Made by a program: the position numbers and the translations under genes. Source: Leptospira kanakyensis (lineage in GTDB: Bacteria; Spirochaetota; Leptospiria; Leptospirales; Leptospiraceae). Taken from it: a stretch of 64,000 nucleotides of DNA. The notes beneath the pieces were generated by a model that was given only the letters and a program-made list of their open reading frames with translations, did not search any database and was not told the origin of the DNA. The DNA lies in assembly GCF_004769235.1 (NCBI RefSeq), contig NZ_RQFG01000016.1, forward strand, positions 1-64,000, in the 5' to 3' direction. Positions 44,056 through 54,496 of the stretch are shown piece by piece. The stretch's first letter is position 1, and every line of letters starts with the position of its first letter.

Positions 44056-45015
44056 CTAATACCAACGTTTGATTCTAAAATAAAGTAACATCAAAATACC
44101 TAAAAACCCCATAGCTCCAAGGGCAGTGATGAATCCATATTCCCATTCTAAAGTTGGCATATGTCGGAAGTTCATTCCATAAATTCCTGCGACAAGAGAC
44201 ATTGGTAACATAATTGCAGTCATGATTGTGAGTATTTTCATGATTTCGTTTGTTTTACGAGTGGAGATTGCAATATGGGCTTCGAGGGCAGACGATATGG
44301 ATTCTATATTACTATCTACAAGTTCTAAAATCCGAAGGGAATGGTCACGAACGTCCCGAAAAAAAGCATCGGCTTCATCACTGAAAAAACTGTTTTTGAT
44401 TTTTTCTAAATCTTCTAACACTTCTTTGTTTTGTAACATCCCTTTTTTGATGGAAAGAAGGCTTGCTCGTAAACTATAAACATTACTGATATCCAATGAC
44501 TTTGCATTACTAAAAATTTGATCTTCAAAATGTTCGATCCTTTCTTCGATCTTTTGAGTGATGGCAAGTGTATGGTCGGTTTCAATGTCTAAAATTTTGT
44601 GTACGATAAATTCATACCCACGCGCCAAAATTTTATGATTCACTTTCCATTGGTCAATTAGATCCCCAATACTGTCTCGGTAATCAAGTGTTAAGGAAAT
44701 GATTTGGTAAGGAGTTAAGATAAAGTTAAAATTCTTCTGTGTGAGTTGGTTCCTTTCAAAATGAAACCCACGAAACACAAAAAAGATATAGTTAGGAAAA
44801 ATCTCTAGTTTGATCCGGCTCGTTGGATTCAAAATGTCTTCAATTGTTAGTTGGTGGATGTCATGTTTTTGAAAAAGAAAGGTTAGTTTTTCCTCATTTT
44901 CTGCCGTGATATGAATCCAATGTTTAGGATGCCTATGAGAGAGGGGGAGCGGCCGGTCTAGGAGGACTTCATCTTTACTAGAAGGTGTGAGTATGAAATT
45001 AAAAAGTGCTGGCAT
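44056..45015 (-). CDS. corA: CorA-family magnesium/cobalt channel
   Basis: 319 residues. Long N-terminal cytosolic domain followed by two membrane helices at the end; the selectivity motif reads YGMNF (AGIYGMNFRHMPTLEWEYGF). CorA pentamers carry Mg2+ into the cell. The start codon directly follows the stop of the M61 peptidase gene, so they form an operon. Confidence 0.93.
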   Translation of the reverse strand: MPALFNFILTPSSKDEVLLDRPLPLSHRHPKHWIHITAENEEKLTFLFQKHDIHQLTIEDILNPTSRIKLEIFPNYIFFVFRGFHFERNQLTQKNFNFILTPYQIISLTLDYRDSIGDLIDQWKVNHKILARGYEFIVHKILDIETDHTLAITQKIEERIEHFEDQIFSNAKSLDISNVYSLRASLLSIKKGMLQNKEVLEDLEKIKNSFFSDEADAFFRDVRDHSLRILELVDSNIESISSALEAHIAISTRKTNEIMKILTIMTAIMLPMSLVAGIYGMNFRHMPTLEWEYGFITALGAMGFLGILMLLYFRIKRWY

Positions 45016-46794
45016 TTACACTACATTCCTTAGAAAAAATTCTCTGAGTTCTTTTCTCTCATCAGTTGTATCCTCTGCGATCACAAATTTTCTTGTTTTA
45101 TAGAATCCAGATGCTGTGATCATAGACTCTTTGATTTTCCCGGCCCGAGAAAGGATGAGATGGAATTTTTCTCCTGGCCTGAGATTTTTTTCCAATTTTT
45201 GTAAGGTGTTGGAAGACGCACGTTTGCCATTGATCGCTAAAATTTCATCGTCTAACATTAAGTCAAAAGATTCTGTATCTGCTTTGTGAAGTAACTTTTG
45301 TATGTAAAGGTTTCCTGCTTTTTCTTTTGTTTTGAACCCGGTGTCTCCTACTAAATCAGTTTGGATCCTTTGGATTCCAATGATATCTAAATAATAGTCT
45401 ACTGGAATTGGTTTCGGATTCTCTAAATAATCATTAAATTCTGTTTTTAAATCGACACCAGTTACTTCTTTTACCGTATCAAAGAATTCTTGTTTGGTGA
45501 ATCCTCGTCCTTTGGTTTTTACAAATACTTCGTTTAGTTTATGGAAAACATGGCGGATAGTTTTTTTCTCTTTGGATTCCTTTAACAAAAATAAGTTCAT
45601 ACAGAGGGCAAGAACTCCTCCCTTTGTGTAATAAGAAACTGTGATGTTGTGGCTATTCGCGTTTCTTTTGTAATATTTTGTCCAAGCAGTAAAGGATGAT
45701 TCTTCCAGACTCATCCAAGAATCGGCTTCATTGTCTTCCAAAGATAAAATGTCCGATTGGAGTTTGGATAAATATTCTTCTTTCGTAAGAAACCCAGAGT
45801 GGTAAAGAAAATATACATCATAAAAACTTGTGAAACCTTCGGCAATCCACAATTCACGAGTTAGGTTTGGTTTTTGGTAGTCAAATGGTCCGAGAGCAAT
45901 GGGGCGAATCCGTTTGATATTCCAAAGATGAAAGTATTCATGTGATAGTAGCTCAAGGAGTCTTTTGTATTCTTCTTCATCGGAGAGAAGTTCTGGATTA
46001 AAGTAATTGATACTTGAGGCTCTGTGTTCGAGTCCTCCATAAGCCGGTAAACTCAAATTGAGAACAAATAAATAATAAGGATTTGGACTTTCCATCATCC
46101 ATTCAATTTGTGTTTCTGTGATTCGTTTTAAGTCTTCCGCGAGTTTGGTTTTGAAATCGAAGGTTACATCACCTTCAACAAGTAATTCATGTTTGGTGGT
46201 TCCTGCGATGAAAAATACAGAATGTTGTTTGCTTAGATGGAAAGGGGAATCAAACAATTCATCAAAATGTTTGGCATAAAAGTTTTTTTGATTCTCTACA
46301 TCGCGAGTCAAACTGGAATACACATAAGGAAAATAATCCGAAACTTGGAACAACACTGTAGAAGGTTGGTTGAGTTTTCCCTCTGGGTATAAAAACAAAG
46401 CTGGAGGATTGATGAATCCAAACTCTGTTTCTAAATAATTGGTTCTTACCGTGAAGTCTTCAAAGGCATAAATGATATAAGTAATTTCAAATTCAGGGGG
46501 TAGATTTTTTAATTTCCAACGGTGTAAGTCGACCATTTCCCAAGAAACAGATTCTCCTGTTTGGGAATTTTTCACTTCGAATTTATGGAGGTGGGTTCCG
46601 TAGTCTCGGATCATATAGGAACCAGGGGTCCAACTAGGCAAACAGAATACCATTTCTGATAGGTCGGAATGGACTCGAAGTTTTACCTGGAAGTAATGTT
46701 TGAAGAGGTCAAAAATGGAGACTTCAAAATCCAGCTGAAGGGAGTTAGACTGGTCTACTTCGGTTATGGTTTTTTCCTGTGGTTCTTTTGCCAT
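45016..46794 (-). CDS. M61-family metallopeptidase with PDZ domain
   Basis: 592 residues. Zinc site HEYFH (about 283-287) in LSHEYFHLWNIKRIRP with the distal Glu in WIAEGFTSFYD, preceded by the M61 N-terminal beta domain (PSWTPGSYMIRDYGTHLHKF). A C-terminal PDZ-like segment (LMLDDEILAINGKRASS) follows. M61 enzymes (glycyl aminopeptidases) trim Gly or Ala from peptide N-termini. No signal peptide, so probably cytosolic. Confidence 0.88.
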   Translation of the reverse strand: MAKEPQEKTITEVDQSNSLQLDFEVSIFDLFKHYFQVKLRVHSDLSEMVFCLPSWTPGSYMIRDYGTHLHKFEVKNSQTGESVSWEMVDLHRWKLKNLPPEFEITYIIYAFEDFTVRTNYLETEFGFINPPALFLYPEGKLNQPSTVLFQVSDYFPYVYSSLTRDVENQKNFYAKHFDELFDSPFHLSKQHSVFFIAGTTKHELLVEGDVTFDFKTKLAEDLKRITETQIEWMMESPNPYYLFVLNLSLPAYGGLEHRASSINYFNPELLSDEEEYKRLLELLSHEYFHLWNIKRIRPIALGPFDYQKPNLTRELWIAEGFTSFYDVYFLYHSGFLTKEEYLSKLQSDILSLEDNEADSWMSLEESSFTAWTKYYKRNANSHNITVSYYTKGGVLALCMNLFLLKESKEKKTIRHVFHKLNEVFVKTKGRGFTKQEFFDTVKEVTGVDLKTEFNDYLENPKPIPVDYYLDIIGIQRIQTDLVGDTGFKTKEKAGNLYIQKLLHKADTESFDLMLDDEILAINGKRASSNTLQKLEKNLRPGEKFHLILSRAGKIKESMITASGFYKTRKFVIAEDTTDERKELREFFLRNVV

Positions 46795-46905
46795 GGTAAC
46801 CCTATCTTCTTTTATTTTTAGTTTTGATCAAATGTTTTCTTGACGTTATTTCTCAATAGTACTAGAAAAGGCATAGCTAAGGTATGAGCAAAGGAGGTGG
46901 TCTAT

Positions 46906-47054
46906 TTGGAAAGTAGTTGTTACAACAAAAGATTTTTGACTCGCGAGGTGGCTGGGCAATAACGCCTCTAGCTTTGTTGCAAAACCGACCAGACACAGTC
47001 TTTCCAAGTTCCGAACGGGTGGTCTCCTTCGGGCTTATGCAGTCGCTTGGAAAG
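46906..47054. repeat. Nested inverted-repeat element before the chemoreceptor genes
   Basis: TTGGAAAG (46906-46913) pairs with CTTTCCAA (47000-47007), and TTGGAAAG appears again directly at 47047-47054. Inside are ACAACAAAAG (46922-46931) / CTTTGTTG (46972-46979) and GAGG (46945-46948) / CCTC (46965-46968). GGTGGTCT is repeated at 46896 and 47018. The 266-base gap has no credible gene. It could be a structured RNA or a decayed mobile element. Confidence 0.45.
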
Positions 47055-47060
47055 ATTCCT

Positions 47061-49133
47061 TCATTCCTTCTCAATCCTAAAACTTTTGAGTAATTCATCA
47101 AGTGTGTTTGTCACTTGGCCAAGGCGTTCTGCATTCTCAGACATCGAGGATGTTTGGTCAGATAACACCTGTGAGCTATTGGAAATATTAACCGTCATAT
47201 TTGCCAGTTCCGCTGTGGCTCGTTGTTGTTCCTCGGTGGAAAGTTGGATGGCCTTTACCTGTTCTGTGATTTCCGCGACTTCGGTATATATACTTTCTGT
47301 TCTTACACTTTGGTCTTCAAACATTGGTCGTATTTCATTGGAGGAAATATAAATTTCGGATACTTCGTCGGTGATTTTTTTCAAAACTTCGACTAGTCTC
47401 TCTACTTGGACGTTCCCCCGTTCTATGGAGGCGAGAGCTTCTGAGGAGAGAAGATTGATCTGTGAAACTGATTCCGCAGATTGGCTTGCCAGTTTTGTGA
47501 TTTCTTCTGCCACTACTGCAAAACCTTTTCCTGTTTCCCCAGCACGTGCGGCCTCTATGGCAGCATTTAACGCAAGTAATCCGGTTCGTTTTGCAATATC
47601 AGAAATTACGTTAGAAAAAGCTGTGATTGTTTTGGATTTGTCTTGGATCTCTCGGATGGCCAAGGAAGTTTCCTTTGCCATAATTCTTCCTTCTTCCGCG
47701 TTGCGGTTGGCCCTGACCGAAATTTCACCGAAGGAATTTACTTTTTCTAAAATCCGTTTCATTAATTTCTGAATGTCACCTAATGACTGATGGATGGTCT
47801 CTGTGTTTTCCACCGCACTTAATACATTGCTATGAATGGTTTCTGAAGAAGCATTGAGTTCTTCCACAGTGGCACTGGCTTCCTCCGAAGACGCAGCTTG
47901 GTTTTGTGCTAAATCATTCAGTTCTATGATGGTTCCTTGGATTTTGTCTGTGGTATCACTGATTTTACTCGAGGATTTTTGTGCAATACGTATAAGTTTT
48001 CGTAGATGTTCGATCATTTTGCCTAAACTTACCATAATACTGCCCAACTCATCTAACTGATCGATTGCGATGGACTCTCTTAAATCACCAGCTGCTACTT
48101 TTTCTGTGGATAGGTTTATGGCTTTAATCCTTCGATCTACCAACCTCTGAAAACTGAAATAAATGGATAAAGTAGAAAGTATCACACCCAAAATCCCAAG
48201 AGTTATGGTTGTGATCAGGATGGAGTTCAATGTGGATTGTATTTGTGACTCTGGGATCGAAATTCTAGCAAACCATGGATTGTTCCCTGCGATGATGGTG
48301 ATGGGTATAGCGACATGATAATAACCATCGTACTTATAAATTGATTTATCTTTGTTTTTTAATCTTTCATAAAAAGATGGGTCGGCAGCGGAGCGAAAGT
48401 CTAACCCTTCCGATAGGTCCGAAAATCCATCATACAAAACCAAGTGGTTGTCAGAGATGAGAGTAATTTTTCCTTCACCATCAGCAAACTTGAGTGAATC
48501 TAAATATTCTTTGATAGTGTTAAGGCTAATATCAATTCCAGAAATCCCAATAAATTTACCGTTACGTAAAATAGGTTCCATAATTGACACGATAAAAATA
48601 TCTTTCCCTCCTGCTTTGTAGATATAAGGAGATGTGATACTTTTAATTAAAGTAGCCTTAGGTTTTTGATAATATTCTCCGTTAATGGGATCATCTAAAT
48701 CTTTTAATGGTTCGATCACAATTTTATCCCCATCGCGAAAAACATAGGGGATAAAACGGCCCGATGTGTCATGGATGGCCGCCCCTTTATAGGCGGAATC
48801 TTTTCCATCAAATGCATTGGGTTCAAAAGCACAATAAACGGCGAAGGCGATGTCTTTCTCTTGGATTAAATGTTTTAGATAACGAATGGCAACTGGTCGT
48901 GTGTTTATGGATCCGTCTTCGTAGGACTTACGAATGGCGAAAGTTTTATTCATTGGTGCTGTCAAAGTATGAGAAATGTCACTAACGATTTTTGAAGAGA
49001 TGTATTCGGTATCCTCTCCCAGATTATGAAGTAAAGTTGACCTCACAACAAGAGACAAAACCACCATAATCCCGGCGATGATGACGGAGATAACGGCCAG
49101 AGAAATTAGGATGATTTTCTTTTTGATGCTCAT
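47061..49133 (-). CDS. Methyl-accepting chemotaxis protein (dCACHE type)
   Basis: 690 residues. An N-terminal membrane helix ([18 protein letters not shown]) and a double-CACHE-type periplasmic sensor ([52 protein letters not shown]) precede a second helix, a HAMP-like linker and a signalling domain with the hairpin [29 protein letters not shown]. It relays ligand binding to a CheA-CheW complex not found in the window. The next gene is a close paralogue, seven bases away. Confidence 0.93.
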   Translation of the reverse strand: MSIKKKIILISLAVISVIIAGIMVVLSLVVRSTLLHNLGEDTEYISSKIVSDISHTLTAPMNKTFAIRKSYEDGSINTRPVAIRYLKHLIQEKDIAFAVYCAFEPNAFDGKDSAYKGAAIHDTSGRFIPYVFRDGDKIVIEPLKDLDDPINGEYYQKPKATLIKSITSPYIYKAGGKDIFIVSIMEPILRNGKFIGISGIDISLNTIKEYLDSLKFADGEGKITLISDNHLVLYDGFSDLSEGLDFRSAADPSFYERLKNKDKSIYKYDGYYHVAIPITIIAGNNPWFARISIPESQIQSTLNSILITTITLGILGVILSTLSIYFSFQRLVDRRIKAINLSTEKVAAGDLRESIAIDQLDELGSIMVSLGKMIEHLRKLIRIAQKSSSKISDTTDKIQGTIIELNDLAQNQAASSEEASATVEELNASSETIHSNVLSAVENTETIHQSLGDIQKLMKRILEKVNSFGEISVRANRNAEEGRIMAKETSLAIREIQDKSKTITAFSNVISDIAKRTGLLALNAAIEAARAGETGKGFAVVAEEITKLASQSAESVSQINLLSSEALASIERGNVQVERLVEVLKKITDEVSEIYISSNEIRPMFEDQSVRTESIYTEVAEITEQVKAIQLSTEEQQRATAELANMTVNISNSSQVLSDQTSSMSENAERLGQVTNTLDELLKSFRIEKE

Positions 49134-49140
49134 GGTTCGC

Positions 49141-51201
49141 CTATAAGTTGAATTTTAACAAAACATCGGAAATTTTAGAACTAATTCCTGTCATGCGAAG
49201 GGAATTGGCTGACATGGTTTCTGATTGTTCCGATAGGATTTGTGAACCGTTGGAAATATTAATTGTCATATTTGATAGTTCAAATGTGGCTCTTTTTTGT
49301 TCTTCCGTTGATTGTTGGATGGATTCTACAAGAGCCGTAATTTCTTCAATTTCCTCATAAATTTGATCGGTTTTTGTTTTTTGATCTTGGATGAGTGGGA
49401 CAATCTCTCTAGCTTTTTCAAAAATAACGGAAACTTCTTTGATGATTTCTCGTAAGAGATCAATGAGTTTTGTAACCTGTGTTCCCCCGTTTTGGATGGA
49501 ATCTAAAGCTTCTTCCGATAGGGTATTGATTTGTGAAACCGATTCGGCAGCTTGGGCAGCAAGTTTAGAAATTTCTTCTGCCACCACAGCAAACCCACGC
49601 CCTGATTCTCCCGCACGTGCTGCTTCAATCGCAGCATTTAACGCAAGTAAGCTTGTTTTTTCTGATATATTCGAAATTACTTCTGAAAATTCAGTGATCG
49701 CCAGTGACTTCTCTTGGATTTCTTCAATGGCTTTGGAAGTGAGCCCCGCCATATTTCGTCCTTCTTCTGCTTTTTTATTGGCAAGGACAGCAATTTGTCC
49801 AAAGGATTCCACTTCCGTTGTTATGTTTTGAACTAGTGATTGGATGGATAATAATGAGTTGTGAATGGACTTCGAATTGTCTACTGCTTGTACCACATTG
49901 GAGTTGATGGTTTCGGACGATGCATTCAGTTCTTCCACAGTGGCACTGGCTTCTTCGGAAGAAGCAGCTTGGCTTTGTGCTAAGTCAGAAAGTTCGATGA
50001 TGGTATTCTCCATAAATTTCGAAGTTTCTGTCAGCTCAGTCCCGGATGTTTGTGCAACACTTAAGATATGGCGAATGTTTGCAATCATTGCGACCACCGC
50101 TTCTACTAAGTTTCCAATTTCATCTTTCTGGTTGTCATTGATTTCTTTAGAGAGATTCCCACTTGCTGCATCTTTCGTAAATGCAATCAATGTTTGAAGT
50201 CTACTATCCACTAGTTTCCGAAAGATAATGATATTGGCTAAAGTAGAAAAAAGAATCCCTGTGATTCCTAGGCCTAAAGCAATCCAAAAGATAAATTGGA
50301 TTTCGTTTGTAATCTTTTCTTGTGGATAAGAAACGCGAAGTGTCCATGGAGCTGTATTTTCCACAAGATGGATGGGCAAACTTACATGAAAGTAGTCGGA
50401 GTCGGAATAATTTTGCCTTTGTCCTGTACTCATCGCCAAATTCACATAAGGATCTTCTTTGTCCTGCCAGTTTACTTCTTTTGTGTCGGGGTGGAGTCCA
50501 TTAAAAAGTACGTATCCGTTACTGGCAATGAGTGAGATCTTTACTGTTCCCTCTAGGATCTTTAATTTTTGAAGATAGGATCGAATGGTTTCTAAGGAAA
50601 GGTCAGCACCCGCAATTCCCACAAAGGTTTGGTTCCGAAGCACTGGATACACAAGAGAAATCATCGTGACTTCTTTACCATCCACCTTGTAATCAAAAGG
50701 AGGAATGAGTTCTACCTTTTTGTTTTTTTTGGGTAATTGGTAAAAGTCAGATTCAGGAAGATCTGAGCCCACTACGGGTTCAATGATGATTTTCCCATTG
50801 GATTTTACCGAATAGGGAATGAACCTCCCTGTTTTGTCATGATAATTCGCATTACGGTAGTTAGAGTCTTTGCCGTCGAAAGCATTCGGTTCAAAAACAA
50901 CATAAGTTCCTAAGATAGATTCGTTGGAAGCAGTCATTACATTTAGAACTCGAAACACTCTCTCCCTATCTAGTAGATTTGGCTCTTGTAAAATTTGTTT
51001 CAGAAGGTAGGCTTCATTTAAGGGAGCGGAAAGATAATCACCAACATCGAGAGAGATTTTATCTGCTAAAACTGAAATGTTTTCCAGTGCGTTTTCTTTG
51101 GCATTTTTGTATATGACATAAGAGATGAGAGTGAGTATTACTCCTAATGAAAAAAGTGTAATGACTGATGTACCTAAAGCTAACTTCTGTTTGATGTTCA
51201 T
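49141..51201 (-). CDS. Methyl-accepting chemotaxis protein, paralogue
   Basis: 686 residues with the same layout as its neighbour: membrane helix, double-CACHE sensor ([37 protein letters not shown]), second helix, HAMP-like linker and signalling hairpin ([31 protein letters not shown]). The signalling halves of the two are near-identical while the sensor halves differ, as expected of duplication and divergence of the ligand domain. A ligand is not assigned. Confidence 0.93.
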   Translation of the reverse strand: MNIKQKLALGTSVITLFSLGVILTLISYVIYKNAKENALENISVLADKISLDVGDYLSAPLNEAYLLKQILQEPNLLDRERVFRVLNVMTASNESILGTYVVFEPNAFDGKDSNYRNANYHDKTGRFIPYSVKSNGKIIIEPVVGSDLPESDFYQLPKKNKKVELIPPFDYKVDGKEVTMISLVYPVLRNQTFVGIAGADLSLETIRSYLQKLKILEGTVKISLIASNGYVLFNGLHPDTKEVNWQDKEDPYVNLAMSTGQRQNYSDSDYFHVSLPIHLVENTAPWTLRVSYPQEKITNEIQFIFWIALGLGITGILFSTLANIIIFRKLVDSRLQTLIAFTKDAASGNLSKEINDNQKDEIGNLVEAVVAMIANIRHILSVAQTSGTELTETSKFMENTIIELSDLAQSQAASSEEASATVEELNASSETINSNVVQAVDNSKSIHNSLLSIQSLVQNITTEVESFGQIAVLANKKAEEGRNMAGLTSKAIEEIQEKSLAITEFSEVISNISEKTSLLALNAAIEAARAGESGRGFAVVAEEISKLAAQAAESVSQINTLSEEALDSIQNGGTQVTKLIDLLREIIKEVSVIFEKAREIVPLIQDQKTKTDQIYEEIEEITALVESIQQSTEEQKRATFELSNMTINISNGSQILSEQSETMSANSLRMTGISSKISDVLLKFNL

Positions 51202-51269
51202 TCTCTTGGATATTCTTTCCTAAGTGAATTGTTACCATAAAGAGCTTCTATGTTTTCTCAACACATTTC

Positions 51270-51614
51270 CTAAATGATTCTAAGTTTTTCTGGATAATTG
51301 CTTAGGCCGAGTAAATTCCCATCCGTATCTAAGAAGTAAACCGTATACTCTGTTTTGTTTTGGATTTCTATTTGAGTCAGAAACTGGATCCAATCTGATT
51401 TTTCATTTTCCGTTAGGGAAAAAACAAGGGCGCGAGAGGACTTCTTTTCACCTTCTTCTAACATAAGGATGACCTGGCCAAACTCGATCCAAACGGAACG
51501 CAAAAGCCCAGAAGGATAATGAAATTCTTGGATTTGTTTTGCGCCGGGAATTTTAAGGTAAAATGCGGCTAAATGGGAAGGGTCCGGTGTACCGATGGCA
51601 ATGTGGTGGATCAT
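51270..51614 (-). CDS. VOC-superfamily (glyoxalase-like) protein
   Basis: 114 residues. IHHIAIGTPDPSHLAAFYLKIPGAKQ and YTVYFLDTDGNLLGLSNYP are the two halves of the vicinal-oxygen-chelate fold; the His at the start and the Glu/Asp in the last strand suggest a metal site. Substrate unknown. It stands between the chemoreceptor genes and the divergent small lipoprotein gene. Confidence 0.75.
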   Translation of the reverse strand: MIHHIAIGTPDPSHLAAFYLKIPGAKQIQEFHYPSGLLRSVWIEFGQVILMLEEGEKKSSRALVFSLTENEKSDWIQFLTQIEIQNKTEYTVYFLDTDGNLLGLSNYPEKLRII

Positions 51615-51679
51615 TTTTTTCTTTTCAAATCCCTTTCTAAAAAAGAAGTTATCATGAAATCTATGTATCGGAGTTTTTC

Positions 51680-51958
51680 ATGAAAAAATCCCTCATTCTG
51701 GCGCTCGCTCTCGGGCTTTTCTTGGCTAATTGTAAATCCAAAGTGTATACCCAAGAAGAGTGTGAGTCGGCTCTCGCTAGCACATTCACTCAAATTGAAG
51801 AAGAAGCTAAAAAGAATCCAGCAGCAGCACCAGTTCTCGCAGGATTGCAACAAGGTAAACAAAAAATGATCGATCAGTGTATGGAAGGAAAATTTGATCC
51901 AAACTGTTTGAAAAATGCTCCAGGTTTTGCTGGCATTATGGGTTGTGTAAAAAAATAA
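51680..51958 (+). CDS. Small helical lipoprotein (Leptospira family)
   Basis: 92 residues. KKSLILALALGLFLANCKSK gives a lipoprotein signal with Cys18. The rest is helical with conserved-looking Cys in QEECESAL, IDQCMEG, PNCLKNAPG and MGCVKK. This matches a small helical lipoprotein family restricted to Leptospira (TIGR04454-like, from memory). Function unknown; a strong hairpin terminator follows. Confidence 0.75.
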   Translation: MKKSLILALALGLFLANCKSKVYTQEECESALASTFTQIEEEAKKNPAAAPVLAGLQQGKQKMIDQCMEGKFDPNCLKNAPGFAGIMGCVKK

Positions 51959-51970
51959 TTTTTTAGAATC

Positions 51971-52273
51971 CTACCGGGAACTTGTTTTCCCGGTTTTTGT
52001 TTCCTCTTCTAAACTTTCAAATCCCCCCGGTTCTTTGTAACAGCCGTGTGTTCGGTAAGGGCCATCTTCAAAAAACCGAATTTCCTGCGCATACCGTTTC
52101 CCTTCCCATAAACATCTTTTGCAAATCAAAGGCCGAATGGCCCAGTCTTCACATTCTTCCGGTCGGAAGGTGGGGAAAACTCGGAGTAAAGGTTTAGAAA
52201 TTTCTTCTGTAACATCAGCAAGAAGGACAAAACCAAAAACTAGAAATACTCCCAAAATCAAAGTTAGTTTCAT
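51971..52273 (-). CDS. Small exported protein with CxxC
   Basis: 100 residues. MKLTLILGVFLVFGFVLLADV is a signal peptide. The mature part has PEECEDWAIRPLICKRCLWEG with CKRC, and HGCYKEPGG, so disulfides or metal binding are likely. The last residues (TKTGKTSSR) are encoded inside the terminator of the opposite gene. No family recognised. Confidence 0.6.
   Translation of the reverse strand: MKLTLILGVFLVFGFVLLADVTEEISKPLLRVFPTFRPEECEDWAIRPLICKRCLWEGKRYAQEIRFFEDGPYRTHGCYKEPGGFESLEEETKTGKTSSR
51974..51998 (+). terminator. Strong rho-independent terminator
   Basis: CCGGGAA (51974-51980) and TTCCCGG (51987-51993) form a 7-bp stem with a six-base loop, followed by TTTTT. It ends the small helical lipoprotein gene. 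It lies within the last codons of the convergent exported-protein gene. Confidence 0.85.
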
Positions 52274-52309
52274 TCAATAAAACTATCGGGATTTCCTTGT
52301 GGTTTCAGG

Positions 52310-53239
52310 ATGGGTTTAGTGAAAGAAAATACGAGTAAAGAATGGAAAGGGGTGGTGCTGGTTCTCATTGGAGCACTTTTATTTAGCGCAAAAGCCGTGA
52401 TTGTAAAATTGACTTACAGATACGAAATTTCTGCCATCGGGTCTCTTTTCTTTCGAATGGTTTTTGCATTTCCTTTTTTGGCCTGGATGGCTTGGAAAGC
52501 GGAAAGGGAAGAAGGTAAAACAACACTTACAAAAAAAGATATCTTTAATATTATCTTTATGGGAGTGGTTGGTTATTATTTAGCCAGTCTTTTTGACTTT
52601 TTAGGACTCAAATACATTAGTGCTGGCCTCGAACGAATCATTCTTTTTGTTTATCCCACTATAGTTGTGCTTCTTTCCTTTTTATTTTTAAAGAAAAAAA
52701 TCCATACAAGGGAAGTATTCTCTCTCATTCTAACTTATACCGGAGTTTTTTTGGCTTATGGACAGGATGTCCAGTTAGGTTCTGCTAAGGATGTAAGTTT
52801 AGGTGCTTTTTTTATTTTATTATCGGCACTTACTTATGCTATTTATTTGATGGGAAGTGGATCCATCATTCCAAAGTTAGGTGCAAGAAAATTTACCGCT
52901 TGGGCGCTGATCATTTCTTCTTTTGCTGTATTCATTCATTTTGCGATTTTTGGTACTTATCAAGAACTCATCCAACCATTGTCATTTTACGCTTTGGCCT
53001 TTGTTATGGGGACAGTCAACACTGTCGTTCCTGCTGTATTTGTTTCCGAGGGAATCAAACGAGTTGGTAGCAAAACAGCTGCTATTGTAGGGTCAGTTGG
53101 GCCAATGTCGACTCTTTTCCTTGCTTACTTATTACTGGATGAACCCATTACTATACTACATAGCATTGGTACTTTATTCGTACTGACTGGTGTTTTTTGG
53201 ATTAGCACGGCAAAAAAAGCAAAAGAAGTGTCTGTTTGA
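52310..53239 (+). CDS. EamA/DMT-superfamily transporter
   Basis: 309 residues with about ten membrane helices in two repeats. The first repeat opens with GVVLVLIGALLFSAKAVIVKL and the second carries GAFFILLSALTYAIYLM, the usual EamA pattern. Such proteins export amino acids or other metabolites; the substrate cannot be deduced. It may share a transcript with the next gene, an outer-membrane protein, 53 bases downstream. Confidence 0.88.
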   Translation: MGLVKENTSKEWKGVVLVLIGALLFSAKAVIVKLTYRYEISAIGSLFFRMVFAFPFLAWMAWKAEREEGKTTLTKKDIFNIIFMGVVGYYLASLFDFLGLKYISAGLERIILFVYPTIVVLLSFLFLKKKIHTREVFSLILTYTGVFLAYGQDVQLGSAKDVSLGAFFILLSALTYAIYLMGSGSIIPKLGARKFTAWALIISSFAVFIHFAIFGTYQELIQPLSFYALAFVMGTVNTVVPAVFVSEGIKRVGSKTAAIVGSVGPMSTLFLAYLLLDEPITILHSIGTLFVLTGVFWISTAKKAKEVSV

Positions 53240-53292
53240 GAGAGAATTTTTCTTTCCAATTGTTGAAACCAGGTAGAGAATTAAGGATCTAT

Positions 53293-54420
53293 ATGAATTT
53301 GCGAAATCTGCTACTTCTACTCGTATTTGCCACAAGTCTGTCCCAATCGGAACTGTATGCACAATTTACTTGTGAAGGATCGGCTTGTAGTTTTTTACCA
53401 GCTCCACTGACAGAAGCAGGGAATGGTTCCCTTAAAAAGTTTGAAACAGGGTACTTAAACGAAGTACTCAAAACCAATTTAGAAGCTGGTTTTCTTGCCA
53501 ATGTGGGCGCAAGTAATATCGGAACAGGAACTGTACGTCGGATCCAATTTGGTGTCAGTGCTTCTGCTGCCGGATACAAAAAAGACGACATCCAAATCCA
53601 AGACGATTATATCAAATATCCAAAACTTCCTAACGTAGGTGGTGCTGTGATTCCTTCCTTCCATCTGGATATCAACCCTGGATGGTTGATTGGGGCATCG
53701 GATGATAGTTTTCTCCGTAGGTTCGGAATTTTCCTCCATGGAATGAATGTGGCGGTTTCTCAAGACCAAATCCAAGCTGCTTCTAATAATAAAAACTATG
53801 AAGGTCGTATCGCCGTACGCTCGTATGGTGGTATGTTGCGTTACCAATTGGTAGAGAAAGAAGGTTTTTTGATGAACCTCATCACTTGGAATGGAATCAA
53901 TGTGGGGGTGGGACATCATGTAATGGAACAAAACATGAGTCTTAGTTACCTAGAAGGGAAAGCTGCCCAAATTGAATTCCAAGGTGTGAAAGGAAAGTGG
54001 GGTGGGGATACCAATTTTGTTTTTAATACCAAGGTTCAAACTACAAATGTTGATTTGCGTACTGGACTCGGGGTATTCTGGATTGCGAATGTGATCGTGG
54101 GTGGGGGATATAGCTGGAATTCAGGAAGTAATTCCGCTTCTCTATCGAGACGTGGCCCATTTCTTGTCACTTTGAATGACACACTTCCTTTGGAACTTCC
54201 GAGAGAATACCAATCCGCTCTAGACAAGGAACTCCTTGCACAAAATCCGAATGCCACTCTTGGGTTTCGGGCCTCAGGTGAGTCCCATTCGAGAAGGGGG
54301 ATTGGATACGGGATCGTCGGTTTGGAACTGGATCTCTTCTTAGTGAAGGTCATTGCCGAAGGTTTGTATGGAGGAAAGGACCTCTATTCTGCCAACTTGG
54401 GAGTCAAACTCTCCTTTTAG
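53293..54420 (+). CDS. Exported outer-membrane beta-barrel-like protein
   Basis: About 375 residues from the ATG at 53293, which has AAGGA upstream; an extended frame overlaps the transporter gene. NLLLLLVFATSLSQSELYAQ is a signal peptide. The mature chain has alternating hydrophobic strands and ends in LGVKLSF, typical of outer-membrane barrels. It may belong to the Lsa36-type surface protein family of Leptospira, but I cannot confirm this. Role unknown. Confidence 0.6.
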   Translation: MNLRNLLLLLVFATSLSQSELYAQFTCEGSACSFLPAPLTEAGNGSLKKFETGYLNEVLKTNLEAGFLANVGASNIGTGTVRRIQFGVSASAAGYKKDDIQIQDDYIKYPKLPNVGGAVIPSFHLDINPGWLIGASDDSFLRRFGIFLHGMNVAVSQDQIQAASNNKNYEGRIAVRSYGGMLRYQLVEKEGFLMNLITWNGINVGVGHHVMEQNMSLSYLEGKAAQIEFQGVKGKWGGDTNFVFNTKVQTTNVDLRTGLGVFWIANVIVGGGYSWNSGSNSASLSRRGPFLVTLNDTLPLELPREYQSALDKELLAQNPNATLGFRASGESHSRRGIGYGIVGLELDLFLVKVIAEGLYGGKDLYSANLGVKLSF

Positions 54421-54496
54421 GAAATCTTCGGGGAAATCCATAAAACCTTGCCGTACGAATCGCGGATTTTACCCTTCGTATTAGGTCTAAGTTTCA

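Noticed and set aside
46877..47101. 74-codon minus-strand frame over the nested repeat
   Set aside because: Runs through the inverted-repeat structure and the start of the MCP stop region; no family.
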